Part shown: one piece after another, positions 6,319 to 14,478 of the stretch | Layout: every line of letters begins with the position of its first letter | How positions within the stretch are numbered: position 1 is the stretch's first letter | NCBI GenBank assembly: GCA_002353555.1 | Contig: DEJO01000020.1 | Coordinates: 1 to 22,512 of the forward strand | Reading direction: 5' to 3' | Source of the DNA: Prevotella sp. UBA2746 | GTDB lineage: Bacteria; Bacteroidota; Bacteroidia; Bacteroidales; Bacteroidaceae | Length of the DNA: 22,512 nt | Made by a program: the position numbers and the translations under genes | Notes under the pieces: generated by a model | The model's input: only the letters and a program-made list of their open reading frames with translations | Databases searched by the model: none | What the model was told of the DNA's origin: nothing

Positions 6319-6972
6319 TTACACTTCGTAGACGGTAGTGTCTTCGATGCCCGCCTCGCGGAGTGCTTCTTTGCGCTCCATGCAGGTGCCGCACTTGCCG
6401 CAGTGGTGGTCGCCGCCCTTGTAGCACGACCATGTCTCGGAGTAGTCGATGCCGAGCTGCTTACCGCGCAGGGCGATGTCGGTCTTGGTGATATGGGTAT
6501 AGGGTGCCCATACCTCGATGTTGGCGTATGTGCCCTGCTGCATGGCTTCGGACATGGCACGGATGAAGGGCGGGCGGCAGTCGGGATAGATGGCGTGGTC
6601 GCCGCCGTGGTTGGCTATCATGACGCGCCGCAGGCCGTTGCTCTCGGCTATGCCGCAGGCTATGGCGAGCATGATGCCGTTGCGGAAGGGTACGACGGTA
6701 GACTTCATGTTCTCGTCGTCGTAGCTGCCTTCGGGTATGGCGTCGCTGCCTTCGAGCAGGGACGACTTGAAATACTGGTGCATGAAGTCGAGGGGTATCA
6801 CGATGTGGGGTATGGACAGGCGCTGGCAATGGAGGCGCGCGCAGGCGATCTCCTTTGCGGCATGGTTGCTGCCATAGTCGAAGGTTACGGCAAGGGCTAT
6901 CTCTTGCTGATACTCATACATCATCGTCACGGAGTCCATGCCTCCGGAAACTATTATCAATGCATCTTTCAT
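6319..6972 (-). CDS. queC: 7-cyano-7-deazaguanine synthase
   Basis: Converts 7-carboxy-7-deazaguanine to preQ0 with ATP and ammonia in queuosine tRNA-modification synthesis, in the cytoplasm. The 217-residue length is normal. The ATP pyrophosphatase loop SGGMDS is at 9-14, and the zinc site is formed by Cys183, Cys191, Cys194 and Cys197 (CYKGGDHHCGKCGTCMERKEAL). PFRNGIML and ANHGGDHAIYPDCRPPFI are further family signatures. No other queuosine genes are adjacent; it appears to be the last gene of the nadE operon, 56 bases after the secreted hypothetical protein, and is followed by the 6247-6280 hairpin. Confidence 0.97.
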   Translation of the reverse strand: MKDALIIVSGGMDSVTMMYEYQQEIALAVTFDYGSNHAAKEIACARLHCQRLSIPHIVIPLDFMHQYFKSSLLEGSDAIPEGSYDDENMKSTVVPFRNGIMLAIACGIAESNGLRRVMIANHGGDHAIYPDCRPPFIRAMSEAMQQGTYANIEVWAPYTHITKTDIALRGKQLGIDYSETWSCYKGGDHHCGKCGTCMERKEALREAGIEDTTVYEV

Positions 6973-7028
6973 GAAATGATTTATTTAAGTTGTTGAAATG
7001 TCTATGTGCTTGGCGGACGGGGCAACTG

Positions 7029-7577
7029 TCAGAGTGACTTGATTTGCAGGATATAGATTTCGGGCCAGATGATGACGTCTACGCCAATCGTTGTCTCTTC
7101 GCGCCGGAATTCAAGTACGTTCTGCTGGCTGCTGCTCTGCCGGATGGCAAAGCCCATCCTGCGCAGTTCGGTGGAGAAGCGCCGGTAGTACTTCTTTCCC
7201 CAGAAATAGAGTTCGCAGATGGAGTCGTCGGCAGAGAAATGGTCTACGGCAACGATGCTGCCCCAGTGCCGGTGTACGAACAGCTGGTGGAGGGGTTGCG
7301 TGGCTTTGTCGTACTCGCCGTTTCCTTTCACTTGGAATCCCCAGATGTGGCGAGGGTCGCCGTCGTCCAGCACCTTTCGTGCCGGTATGCGCTCTAAGCC
7401 CATATTGCGGAACGGCTGCACATGGAACGATGTCAGCTTGCCCTTTTCTATAGCACGCTGCTTCTGCAGCTGGTACTGCAACAACCCGCGCATGTGTACC
7501 AGTGCCTCTTGGTAGGGCTGACCGAGAGCCATGCCTGCCACGACGAGAAAGACTCCTATGAGCAGCGTCCGCTTCAT
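7029..7577 (-). CDS. Secreted hypothetical protein
   Basis: A 182-residue protein of unknown function. MKRTLLIGVFLVVAGMALG is a typical signal peptide, with likely cleavage just before QPYQ. The mature part is mixed alpha/beta and rich in aromatic residues (HIWGFQVKGNGEYD, LYFWGKKYYRRFSTELRRMGF, VIIWPEIYILQIKSL). The ATG at 7577 is chosen because it begins the signal peptide; the frame stays open further upstream only as a shadow of nadE. The gene starts 10 bases after the nadE stop and is probably co-transcribed, but no functional link to NAD synthesis can be seen. Confidence 0.82.
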   Translation of the reverse strand: MKRTLLIGVFLVVAGMALGQPYQEALVHMRGLLQYQLQKQRAIEKGKLTSFHVQPFRNMGLERIPARKVLDDGDPRHIWGFQVKGNGEYDKATQPLHQLFVHRHWGSIVAVDHFSADDSICELYFWGKKYYRRFSTELRRMGFAIRQSSSQQNVLEFRREETTIGVDVIIWPEIYILQIKSL

Positions 7578-7587
7578 GGCTCGTCCC

Positions 7588-9558
7588 CTACAGTTGTTCA
7601 CACTCGTCCAGCCACAAGGCACTGGAGGCGTCGCTTGGCATGCGCCAGTCGCCGCGTGGCGAGAGGCTGACGCTGCCCACCTTCGGACCGTCGGGGAGGC
7701 AGCTGCGCTTGAACTGCTGGCTGAAGAACCGGCGGAAGAAGGTGGTGAGCCACTTCTTGATGGTCTCCCTGTCGTAGGTCTCCTTGAAGGCATGCCGTGC
7801 CATCCAGAATATCTTGCGGGGACGGAAGCCGTAGCGCAGGGTGTGGTAGAGGAAGAAGTCGTGCAACTCGTAGGGACCTACGAGGTCTTCCGTCTTCTGC
7901 CGGATGTTTCCCTGTTCGTCGGCGGGTATGAGTTCTGGTGAGATGGGCGTGTCGATGATGTCCATCAGGGTCTCTCGCGACTGGTCGTCTACCCCACTCT
8001 CTGCCACGTATCGCACCAGGTATCGTATGAGCGTCTTCGGAATGCCCGCGTTGACGCCGTACATCGACATGTGGTCGCCGTTGTATGTCGCCCATCCTAA
8101 CGCCAGTTCCGAGAGGTCTCCCGTTCCCACGACGAGTCCGCCCACCTCGTTGGTGAGGTCCATGAGGATTTGTGTGCGTTCGCGTGCCTGAGCGTTCTCG
8201 TAAGCCACGTCGTGCACCTTCGGGTCGTGCCCGATGTCTTCGAAGTGTTGCATGACCGCCTTGGCAATGTTGATTTCCCGGATGGTGATGCCCAGGCTCT
8301 GCATGAGTGACACGGCGTTGTGATAGGTGCGGTCGGTGGTGCCGAATCCCGGCATGGTAACTCCGACGATGCCCTTGCGGTCGTAGCCCAGCTTGTCGAA
8401 GGTCTTTACGCATACCAGCAGCGCCAGCGTCGAGTCGAGTCCTCCGCTGATGCCGATGATGGCTGTCTTGCTCTGGGTATGTACCAGCCGTTTGGCGAGT
8501 CCTGCCACCTGTATGTTGAAAATCTCCTCACACGAGCGTTGCATGTCTTCCGACTTCGGGATGAAGGGATGCGGGTCTATGGTGCGGTAGAGACATTCGT
8601 CAATTGACAATTGACAATTGACAATTGACAATTCACCCCTTTCCCCCTTAGGGGGCTGGGGAGCTTGGAACACCTTGTCGGGCTTCTCGTTGCGCTGGGC
8701 GTTGACGAAGGTGGTGTTGCGCCGCCGCTCCGAGCGCAGCATCTCCACGTCTATGTCGGCAATCATCATCTGGGGCTTGAAGGCGAAACGTTCGCCTTCA
8801 GCCATCAGCTTGCCGTTCTCGTAGATGATGGCATTGCCGCCGTAGACCACGTCCTGGGTGCTCTCGCCGAACCCGCAACTGCTGTAGACGTATGCACTCA
8901 TGGTGCGTGCGCTCTGTTGTGCCAGCAGCGCCTTCAGGTAGTCGTGCTTGCCGATGAGCTCGTCGCTTGCAGAGAGGTTAAAGACGATGTCGGCACCGGC
9001 AAGGGCAAGGTGGTTGCTTGGCGGGACGGGTGCCCACAGGTCTTCGCATATCTCGACGCCAAACTTCACGCCGCTTGCCAGCTGGAAGACGACGGGCTTC
9101 TTGGTCAGCTCGATGCTGTCGCCGGCATAGCATACGGTCTCGCCGTCGTTGATGTCCTGTGCCGAGGCAAACCACCGCTTCTCGTAGAACTCGCCATAGT
9201 TGGGCAGGTAGGTCTTGGGCACCAGCGTGACGAGCTTTCCGCCGCTGACGACGGCGGCACAGTTCAGCAACAGCTTGCCCGTGTCGACGGGTATGCCTAC
9301 GATGACCGCCAGTTGCTTGTCACGTGTAAACTCCTTGAGGGCTTCCACCCCCTTCTCTGCCTCGACGGTCAGCAGCCGCTGCTCGAAGAGGTCTTGGCAT
9401 GAATATCCTGTCAGCGACAGTTCCGGGAACACCAGTACCTGCACCCCCTTCTTCTCTGCTTCAACGATCTGCAGCTCAATCTGCTCCACGTTGTATTTCA
9501 CGTCGGCAACCTTTACCGAGGGCACTGCTGCCCCAACTCTTGTCATTCCGTATTCCAT
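7588..9558 (-). CDS. nadE: Glutamine-hydrolysing NAD+ synthase with an in-frame repeat insertion
   Basis: Makes NAD+ from deamido-NAD+ with ATP and glutamine. The 656-residue two-domain form has an N-terminal nitrilase-type glutaminase with triad Glu46 (FPELSLTGYS), Lys115 (VPKTYLPNYGEF) and Cys171 (VEICEDLW), which feeds ammonia to the C-terminal synthetase with P-loop SGGLDS (371-376). MEYGMTRVGAAVPSV at 9558 fits the usual family start; an adjacent ATG (9561) and a TTG (9567) are alternatives. Residues about 299-319 (APQPPKGERGE, then LSIVNCQLSI) are the translation of a dispersed DNA repeat inserted in the interdomain linker at about 8601-8666. All catalytic residues remain, so the enzyme is probably active. 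Confidence 0.96.
   Translation of the reverse strand: MEYGMTRVGAAVPSVKVADVKYNVEQIELQIVEAEKKGVQVLVFPELSLTGYSCQDLFEQRLLTVEAEKGVEALKEFTRDKQLAVIVGIPVDTGKLLLNCAAVVSGGKLVTLVPKTYLPNYGEFYEKRWFASAQDINDGETVCYAGDSIELTKKPVVFQLASGVKFGVEICEDLWAPVPPSNHLALAGADIVFNLSASDELIGKHDYLKALLAQQSARTMSAYVYSSCGFGESTQDVVYGGNAIIYENGKLMAEGERFAFKPQMMIADIDVEMLRSERRRNTTFVNAQRNEKPDKVFQAPQPPKGERGELSIVNCQLSIDECLYRTIDPHPFIPKSEDMQRSCEEIFNIQVAGLAKRLVHTQSKTAIIGISGGLDSTLALLVCVKTFDKLGYDRKGIVGVTMPGFGTTDRTYHNAVSLMQSLGITIREINIAKAVMQHFEDIGHDPKVHDVAYENAQARERTQILMDLTNEVGGLVVGTGDLSELALGWATYNGDHMSMYGVNAGIPKTLIRYLVRYVAESGVDDQSRETLMDIIDTPISPELIPADEQGNIRQKTEDLVGPYELHDFFLYHTLRYGFRPRKIFWMARHAFKETYDRETIKKWLTTFFRRFFSQQFKRSCLPDGPKVGSVSLSPRGDWRMPSDASSALWLDECEQL
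8601..8666. repeat. Dispersed repeat copy B inside nadE, with a 7-bp tandem array
   Basis: About 4.8 tandem copies of the heptamer CAATTGA (8601-8634) are followed by a core of C5, TTA, G5, CT, G4, AGCTT (8643-8666) that matches copies A and C. It is read in frame within nadE. Gain or loss of one heptamer would shift the frame. Confidence 0.85.
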
Positions 9559-9572
9559 CATTCGCAATTAAC

Positions 9573-9677
9573 AATTCACAATTGACAATTCATAATTCAC
9601 AATTGACAATTCATAATTCACAATTTCTTGCTCCCCTCCCCCTTACTCTTCTCCCCCTTTAGGGGGCTGGGGGGCTT
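9573..9677. repeat. Dispersed repeat copy C between nadE and the DUF2027 gene
   Basis: Two and a half copies of a 21-bp AT-rich unit (9573-9593, 9594-9614, partial from 9615), each rich in ACAATT and CAATTG, are followed by a C/T-rich stretch and the C5, TTTA, G5, CT, G6, CTT core (9653-9677). It fills the gap between the two genes and runs into the DUF2027 stop codon. The G/C core can form a hairpin but has no T-run on the minus strand. Confidence 0.8.
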
Positions 9678-10842
9678 ACCTCACCGTCACCTGCGTAGCC
9701 CCGTATCCATATTCCTGGAACGAGGCGTCTTGGTAGGGATATTGCTTGTACTTATAGTTCAGCTCGTGTATGATGCTCTGCCTGAGCACACCCTCGCCCT
9801 TGCCGTGGATGAAGACCAGTTTCTGCCCCTTCTTGTCCTTATACTGTTCCAGCGTCCTGCGGAAGACATCCAGCTGATAGTCCAAAATGTCGGAAGCGCT
9901 CATCCCCGCTGTCGTCTCCAGCAGGGCATTGGCATGCAGGTCTATGACAATCTTGTCGTCCTTCAGGCGCTGGCTGACAGGGCGCGACTTGCTCTGACTC
10001 TTGTCATAGCGGTGCACCAGTCCCTCTCTTCGTGCCGGTGCCTTTCCGTTGCCGGTTTCTTCAGACTCCCCGTTCTTGCCGTACATCTCCCGTTTCAGCT
10101 GCTTGGCGTCCACAGCCAGCGTGCGCAGGGGAACGTCGTTCTCGACGACGGGATAGAGGAGGGCTGGTGTCTCGAAGAAGTCGTTCTCACGGAAGGTGTT
10201 CAGTTTGTAGAACTTCACCGCGTCCACGCGGAAGCGCACATCAATGGCGGGCTTCAGCATGAACGGCTTGTTGCGCTTGTAGGCAGTCAGCTGTACGCAC
10301 GTGTGTGCCATCTCGTTCAGCTTTTCCCGACCGAACTCTTCTATGAAGACCTTCGTGTTGGGCTCCACCACGCCTGCCGAGCGCAGCGTCCAGCTGGCAC
10401 CCTCGGCCACCATGTAGGTATAGTGAACAAAATAGTTGCTGTCGTTGACGAGAAAGGTCTCGAACGTTGTCGTAGAGACAGCCTTCACGTCTACCGGGAC
10501 AAACGCCAGGAAGACCGACAACAGGTCACCGCCCCGCCGCTCCGTGACGGGTGCCGTGAAACCATCGGCGGGGTCGTCGTCCTCCTCTTCGTCATCGTTA
10601 GCCCCGTTGTCGCTGAGCCGTTCCTTCACCGAGCGGTTGTCCCTCTGTTCTGTCCCTTGTTTGTTCTTCACAATCCGTCGCGTGCTGTAGTCGTCGTCTT
10701 CGACCACCACCACCTCTTTCACGGGAAAGGGAATCTCGAAACCGTCCTCGTCTTCCACCAGCACGATGTCCTTGCCCTGGAAGCCGGCAACGCGTCCGCC
10801 CCCCTTCTCGCTCAGGAATCTCACCTTGTCTCCTATCTTCAT
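9676..10842 (-). CDS. DUF2027 protein with C-terminal Smr domain
   Basis: A 388-residue protein. The N-terminus (MKIGDKVRFLSEKGGGRVAGF, then EIPFPVKEVVVVE) is the start of the DUF2027 family. After a charged low-complexity stretch (DNGANDDEEEDDDPADG), a beta-rich middle follows (LLSVFLAFVPVD, NYFVHYTYMV). The last 90 residues form an Smr domain, with DLH at 301-303 and HGKGEG at 346-351. In MutS2 and related proteins the Smr domain cuts or binds nucleic acid; the role of this Bacteroidetes fusion is not established. The gene has the best promoter of the window and is the likely head of the operon that includes nadE and queC. Confidence 0.9.
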   Translation of the reverse strand: MKIGDKVRFLSEKGGGRVAGFQGKDIVLVEDEDGFEIPFPVKEVVVVEDDDYSTRRIVKNKQGTEQRDNRSVKERLSDNGANDDEEEDDDPADGFTAPVTERRGGDLLSVFLAFVPVDVKAVSTTTFETFLVNDSNYFVHYTYMVAEGASWTLRSAGVVEPNTKVFIEEFGREKLNEMAHTCVQLTAYKRNKPFMLKPAIDVRFRVDAVKFYKLNTFRENDFFETPALLYPVVENDVPLRTLAVDAKQLKREMYGKNGESEETGNGKAPARREGLVHRYDKSQSKSRPVSQRLKDDKIVIDLHANALLETTAGMSASDILDYQLDVFRRTLEQYKDKKGQKLVFIHGKGEGVLRQSIIHELNYKYKQYPYQDASFQEYGYGATQVTVR

Positions 10843-10870
10843 TTCTCTCTTTCTCTCTGTTTGTTGACCG

Positions 10871-10902
10871 CAAAGGTAGTGAAAGGCTCAGACACTGCAA
10901 AA
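10871..10902 (-). promoter_or_regulatory. Promoter of the DUF2027-nadE-queC operon
   Basis: On the minus strand TTTTG (10898-10902) is followed after 19 bases by TACCTTTG (10871-10878), an excellent match to the Bacteroidetes consensus TTTG-N19-21-TAnnTTTG. The start codon is 28 bases downstream of the -7 box. Confidence 0.8.
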
Positions 10903-11249
10903 CAAATACCTCTTTTTTTGATTCTTGAAGGTTGAGTTCGCCTTGACAAGGAATTCGCTACCGGACAAGCGCGATGAAAGTTGCAGTCAAGAGCTAACGT
11001 CCAAGCCCCCTTGGAGGTGAGTTACGAGCTTGCTCGCTTCGCTTGCGAAGAACTTCCGAAAGTTGAATTATTCTAATTATTGTAATTTCTTTCGAAGATA
11101 AAAAAGCGAACCACTTTATTTTTACCAATTGCAAACCCTTCACAACATCTTGCTCATAATCAATAAGTTGCCACGTCGTGAAGGGTTTTGACGAAAAAAG
11201 AAAGCTCCCCAAAAAGAGAGCTTTCTTGTAGGTGTATCGAGAGGGTTGT
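10903..11249. other. Intergenic region with repeat-like DNA and the nqr terminator
   Basis: I see no credible gene. Besides the promoter on the left and the nqr terminator on the right, it contains G/C-rich text of repeat type (around 11003-11050) and an 11-bp perfect inverted repeat, AAACCCTTCAC at 11133-11143 with its complement at 11178-11188, 34 bases apart. A minus-strand ORF here overlaps the end of nqrF and the terminator, so it is not convincing. The middle resembles a Prevotella-type dispersed repeat; this is from memory. Confidence 0.5.
11193..11227 (-). terminator. Intrinsic terminator of the nqr operon
   Basis: A perfect 10-bp stem (AAGAAAGCTC, at 11218-11227 and 11198-11207) with a 10-base loop runs into a T-run on the minus strand, 23 bases after the nqrF stop. 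Confidence 0.85.
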
Positions 11250-12518
11250 CTATCCTCCGAAGTTGTCATACATGATGCTTTCAGACTCAACGCCGAGGGA
11301 GTCGAGCATCTGGACGACGGCGTTGGACATGGGGCCGGGACCGCACATGTAGTACTCGATGTCTTCGGGAGCCTCGTGGTTCTTGAGGTAGGTTTCGTAC
11401 ATCACCTGATGGACGAAGCCCGGCGTGTACTTCACTCCTGCGGCATCGGCTGCAGGGTCTGGACGGTCGAGAGCCAGATGGAAGTGGAAGTTCTTGAACT
11501 CCTTCTCCAGCGAGTGGAAGTCGTCGAGGTAGAAGACTTCGTTCAGGGCGCGAGCTCCGTAGAAGTAGTGCATCTCGCGGTCTGTCGTGTTCAGTGTCTT
11601 CGTCATGTGCATAATCTGAGCGCGCAAAGGTGCCATACCTGCACCGCCGCCAACCCATATCATTTCTTTCTTCGTGTCGAAGTGCGGGTGGAAGTCGCCG
11701 AAAGGTCCGCTCATAATCACCTTGTCGCCGGGCTTCAGCGAGAAGATGTATGACGAAGCTATACCCGGATTGACATCCATGAAGCCGCTGCGGTCGGGTT
11801 TGAAAGGTGGTGTGGCGATGCGCACGGTGAGCATGAACACGTCGCCCTCAGCCGGATAGTTCGCCATAGAGTAGGCACGGATGGTGGGTTCGGGGTTCTT
11901 GCACTTGAGGTCGAACATCTTGAACTTCTCCCATGCCGGCAGGTATTCGTCTGTGATGAGCTCACGGTCGAAGTCCTTGCCGTAGTCGATGCAGTCGAAA
12001 GCTGGAATCTTGATCTGTGCATACGAACCTGGTAGGAAGTCCATGTGCTCTCCGGCAGGTAGCTGTACCTTGAATTCCTTGATGAAGGTGGCAACGTTCT
12101 TGTTGCTGATGACCGTACACTCGTACTCCTTCACGCCAAGGATGCTTTCGTCTACGTGAATCTTCAGGTCGCCCTTGACCTTGCACTGGCAGCCCAGACG
12201 CCAGCCCGACTTGATTTCCTTACGGGTGAAGTGGGGCTTCTCGGAGTCGAGAATCTCGCCGCCGCCTTCGAGCACCTGCACCTTGCACTGTCCGCACGAT
12301 GCCTTTCCGCCGCATGCGCTGGGCAGGAAGATGCCGTTCTCGTTGAGTGTCGACATGAGTGACGCGCCTTGAGGCACGTTGATGGTGCGGTCGCCGTTGA
12401 TTTCAATATTCACGTTTCCACTGGGCGACAGGTATTTCTTTGCCACCAGCAGGAGAATCACTAAGAGGAGTATCGTAACGAGGAAAACTCCTATGCTAAT
12501 TCCAATAAATTGTCCCAT
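11250..12518 (-). CDS. nqrF: Na+-translocating NADH:quinone reductase subunit F
   Basis: NADH-oxidising entry subunit of the sodium pump, anchored in the inner membrane with its domains in the cytoplasm; 422 residues. The N-terminal helix (6-26) is followed by a 2Fe-2S ferredoxin domain with Cys69, Cys75, Cys78 and Cys110 (SACGGKASCGQC, then RLGCQC). The FAD-binding domain has RAYSMANYP and the flank GPFGDF. The NADH domain has WVGGGAGMAPLRAQI and YYMCGPGPMSN, and ends in the normal YDNFGG. Last gene of nqrABCDEF, with a good AGGAGG ribosome-binding site before the ATG. Confidence 0.98.
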   Translation of the reverse strand: MGQFIGISIGVFLVTILLLVILLLVAKKYLSPSGNVNIEINGDRTINVPQGASLMSTLNENGIFLPSACGGKASCGQCKVQVLEGGGEILDSEKPHFTRKEIKSGWRLGCQCKVKGDLKIHVDESILGVKEYECTVISNKNVATFIKEFKVQLPAGEHMDFLPGSYAQIKIPAFDCIDYGKDFDRELITDEYLPAWEKFKMFDLKCKNPEPTIRAYSMANYPAEGDVFMLTVRIATPPFKPDRSGFMDVNPGIASSYIFSLKPGDKVIMSGPFGDFHPHFDTKKEMIWVGGGAGMAPLRAQIMHMTKTLNTTDREMHYFYGARALNEVFYLDDFHSLEKEFKNFHFHLALDRPDPAADAAGVKYTPGFVHQVMYETYLKNHEAPEDIEYYMCGPGPMSNAVVQMLDSLGVESESIMYDNFGG

Positions 12519-12536
12519 AGTTTTATTTCCTCCTTA

Positions 12537-13163
12537 TTATATGTTTAGTCCGCTGAAACACATCATTGCCATTGCCATCAGCCCCACGGTGATGAACGTA
12601 ATGCCGAGGCCCTGAAGTGGACGGGGCACGTCGCTGTACTGCATCTTCTCGCGGATGGCACCCATGGCTACGATGGCGAGGGTCCAGCCGATGCCCGAAC
12701 CAATGGCGTAGGCTACGGCATCGGCGATGCTGGTGATGGCCTGCGAGTTGGATGGATCGAGCAGGATGCGCTGCTGCATGAAGAGCGAAGCTCCCATGAT
12801 GGCACAGTTGACGGCTATCAGGGGCAGGAAGATGCCGAGTGCTGCATAGAGCGCCGGGCTGTACTTCTCTACTGCCATCTCTACCAGCTGGACGATGCCG
12901 GCGATGACGGCAATGAAGAGGATGAAGCTCAGGTAGCTCAAGTCAACTCCCGGAACGAGACAGTCGGGACCCAGCACGCGGGTCTGAAGCAGATAGTCTA
13001 CGGGGACGGTGACGAGCAGCACGAAGGTGACGGCACAGCCCAGTCCGAGAGAGGTCTTCACGTTCTTAGACACGGCAAGGAACGAACACATGCCGAGGAA
13101 GAAGGCGAAGATCATGTTGTCGACGAATATCGACCGGAAAAACAAACTTATTATATGTTCCAT
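12537..13163 (-). CDS. nqrE: Na+-translocating NADH:quinone reductase subunit E
   Basis: Integral membrane subunit, 208 residues with about six hydrophobic helices. Together with NqrD it holds an iron centre between two inverted half-membrane parts and takes part in electron and sodium transfer. Family stretches include FVDNMIFAFFLGMCSFLAVSK, GIFLPLIAVNCAIMGASLFM and AYAIGSGIGWTLAIVAMGAIREK; the two Cys residues (GMCSF and VNCAI) are the expected iron ligands. It begins 3 bases after the nqrD stop, preceded by GGAG. Confidence 0.97.
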   Translation of the reverse strand: MEHIISLFFRSIFVDNMIFAFFLGMCSFLAVSKNVKTSLGLGCAVTFVLLVTVPVDYLLQTRVLGPDCLVPGVDLSYLSFILFIAVIAGIVQLVEMAVEKYSPALYAALGIFLPLIAVNCAIMGASLFMQQRILLDPSNSQAITSIADAVAYAIGSGIGWTLAIVAMGAIREKMQYSDVPRPLQGLGITFITVGLMAMAMMCFSGLNI

Positions 13164-13166
13164 ATC

Positions 13167-13790
13167 TTACTTCTCCTTATAAAAATAGGCACGATGTACC
13201 CAGATGACACATCCGACGAGTATCAACGCCATGGCGGGCATCGTCATCATACCGTTGTTGATATAACCTGCGTCATAGACGCTCTGAGGAAGGAGCTGGA
13301 AGCCCAGCAGGGAGCCGCGTCCGAAGAACTCGCGGAAGGCTCCGACGATGACCAAGATCATTGCATAGCCTAGTCCGTTGCCCACACCGTCGAGGAACGA
13401 CGGCCACGGCTTGTTCATCATGGCGAACGCCTCCAGGCGCCCCATCAGGATACAGTTGGTGATGATCAGACCTACATAGACAGAGAGCTGGACGCTCACG
13501 TCGTAGGCAAACGCCTTCAGCACCTGCGACACGATGGTCACCAGCGCCGCCACGACCACAAGCTGCACGATGATGCGGATGCGGTTGGGGATGGTGTTGC
13601 GGATGATGGAAATAATCACATTGGAGAATGCCGTGATGATGGTTACGGCAAGTCCCATCACGATGGCCGGCTTCAACTGTGAAGTCACGGCGAGGGCTGA
13701 ACAAATGCCGAGCACCTGACCAAGTATAGGATGGTCGACGTTCAGCGGATTGGTAAAGACCTCTTTATTTTGTTTACTGAATAAAGCCAT
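13167..13790 (-). CDS. nqrD: Na+-translocating NADH:quinone reductase subunit D
   Basis: Membrane subunit paralogous to NqrE, 207 residues with six predicted helices. Characteristic parts are PILGQVLGICSALAVTSQLK, the IRNTIPNRIRIIVQL loop and VGLIITNCILMGRLEAFAM; its Cys residues (GICSA and TNCIL) pair with those of NqrE at the iron site. The spacer before it (13791-13851) is 61 bases and AT-rich, longer than the other gaps in the operon, and contains a repeated GGTTTACAG-like word. Confidence 0.97.
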   Translation of the reverse strand: MALFSKQNKEVFTNPLNVDHPILGQVLGICSALAVTSQLKPAIVMGLAVTIITAFSNVIISIIRNTIPNRIRIIVQLVVVAALVTIVSQVLKAFAYDVSVQLSVYVGLIITNCILMGRLEAFAMMNKPWPSFLDGVGNGLGYAMILVIVGAFREFFGRGSLLGFQLLPQSVYDAGYINNGMMTMPAMALILVGCVIWVHRAYFYKEK

Positions 13791-13851
13791 TAGATTTTAC
13801 TATTTTGGGGTTTACAGTTTATGGTTTACAGGTTTTAATTTTTTTACCCTT

Positions 13852-14463
13852 TTACCTTTTAAAGAACTTCCCATACTTTTGGATGCAATCCTTCAGCATG
13901 TCGCTCACACCGTTGGAGGTCAGCGTGGCACCCGTCACGGCATCCACCTGCGACTGGCTGTCTTCAACCTTCTTCACTACAGACAATGCCACTTCGTCTG
14001 TTCCGTCCTTGAAGAGCTTCTTGCCACGGAACTTCTCCTGCCACGACTGAGAGTCCTTGATTTCGGCACCAAGGCCGGCGGTCTCGCTTTCGTGGTTGAA
14101 GTAGGCTCCATAGACCGTCGCCTTGTCTTCGTTGATGGCGAGGAAGCCGCTGATGCCACCCCACAGGCCCATGCCCTTCAGGGGAATGACGTACTTGTCT
14201 TTACCGTCAACATTACACTTGTACAGTGTGTTGCCGTCGATCTGCTCTTCGCTCTTGACCACCTCTTTATACTTGCTTTCAGCTGCTTCGCCGTCCAATC
14301 CGCGGATGTTGAGCGAATAGAGAATCTGCTTCTTCTGGTCGAGCGCTACGTTGGCATCCTGCTTAGACTTCAGCGCCTGAGACACGAAGGCGAGCAAGAA
14401 AGCCACTATCACAACAAGAATTGCTGAATAGATAATCGTATATGTATTACTGTTTGTCTTCAT
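13852..14463 (-). CDS. nqrC: Na+-translocating NADH:quinone reductase subunit C
   Basis: Periplasmic flavoprotein subunit with one N-terminal membrane helix (about 8-28); 203 residues, shorter than the roughly 260 of Vibrio NqrC. The covalent FMN attachment site is intact: DAVTGAT at 174-180, with Thr180 the expected phosphoester-linked residue set by ApbE. Other family parts are GMGLWGGISGFLAI and HESETAGLGAEI. The ATG at 14463 is preceded by GGAGG. No apbE gene is in the window. Confidence 0.97.
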   Translation of the reverse strand: MKTNSNTYTIIYSAILVVIVAFLLAFVSQALKSKQDANVALDQKKQILYSLNIRGLDGEAAESKYKEVVKSEEQIDGNTLYKCNVDGKDKYVIPLKGMGLWGGISGFLAINEDKATVYGAYFNHESETAGLGAEIKDSQSWQEKFRGKKLFKDGTDEVALSVVKKVEDSQSQVDAVTGATLTSNGVSDMLKDCIQKYGKFFKR

Positions 14464-14478
14464 ACTTTGTCCTCCAAA

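Noticed and set aside
8601..8634. CRISPR array suggested by the regular short repeats
   Set aside because: The units are 7 bp with no unique spacers and no cas genes are nearby; it is a simple tandem repeat.
8665..9402. Plus-strand ORF of 245 codons opposite nadE
   Set aside because: Antisense shadow of nadE, which has all catalytic motifs on the other strand.
9628..10935. Long plus-strand ORF of 435 codons opposite the DUF2027-Smr gene
   Set aside because: It is the antisense shadow of a well-supported gene; its composition (Val, Leu, His rich) is typical of reverse-strand reading.
10994..11290. Minus-strand ORF of 98 codons between the DUF2027 and nqrF genes
   Set aside because: It overlaps the nqrF end and the terminator and appears to read dispersed repeat DNA.
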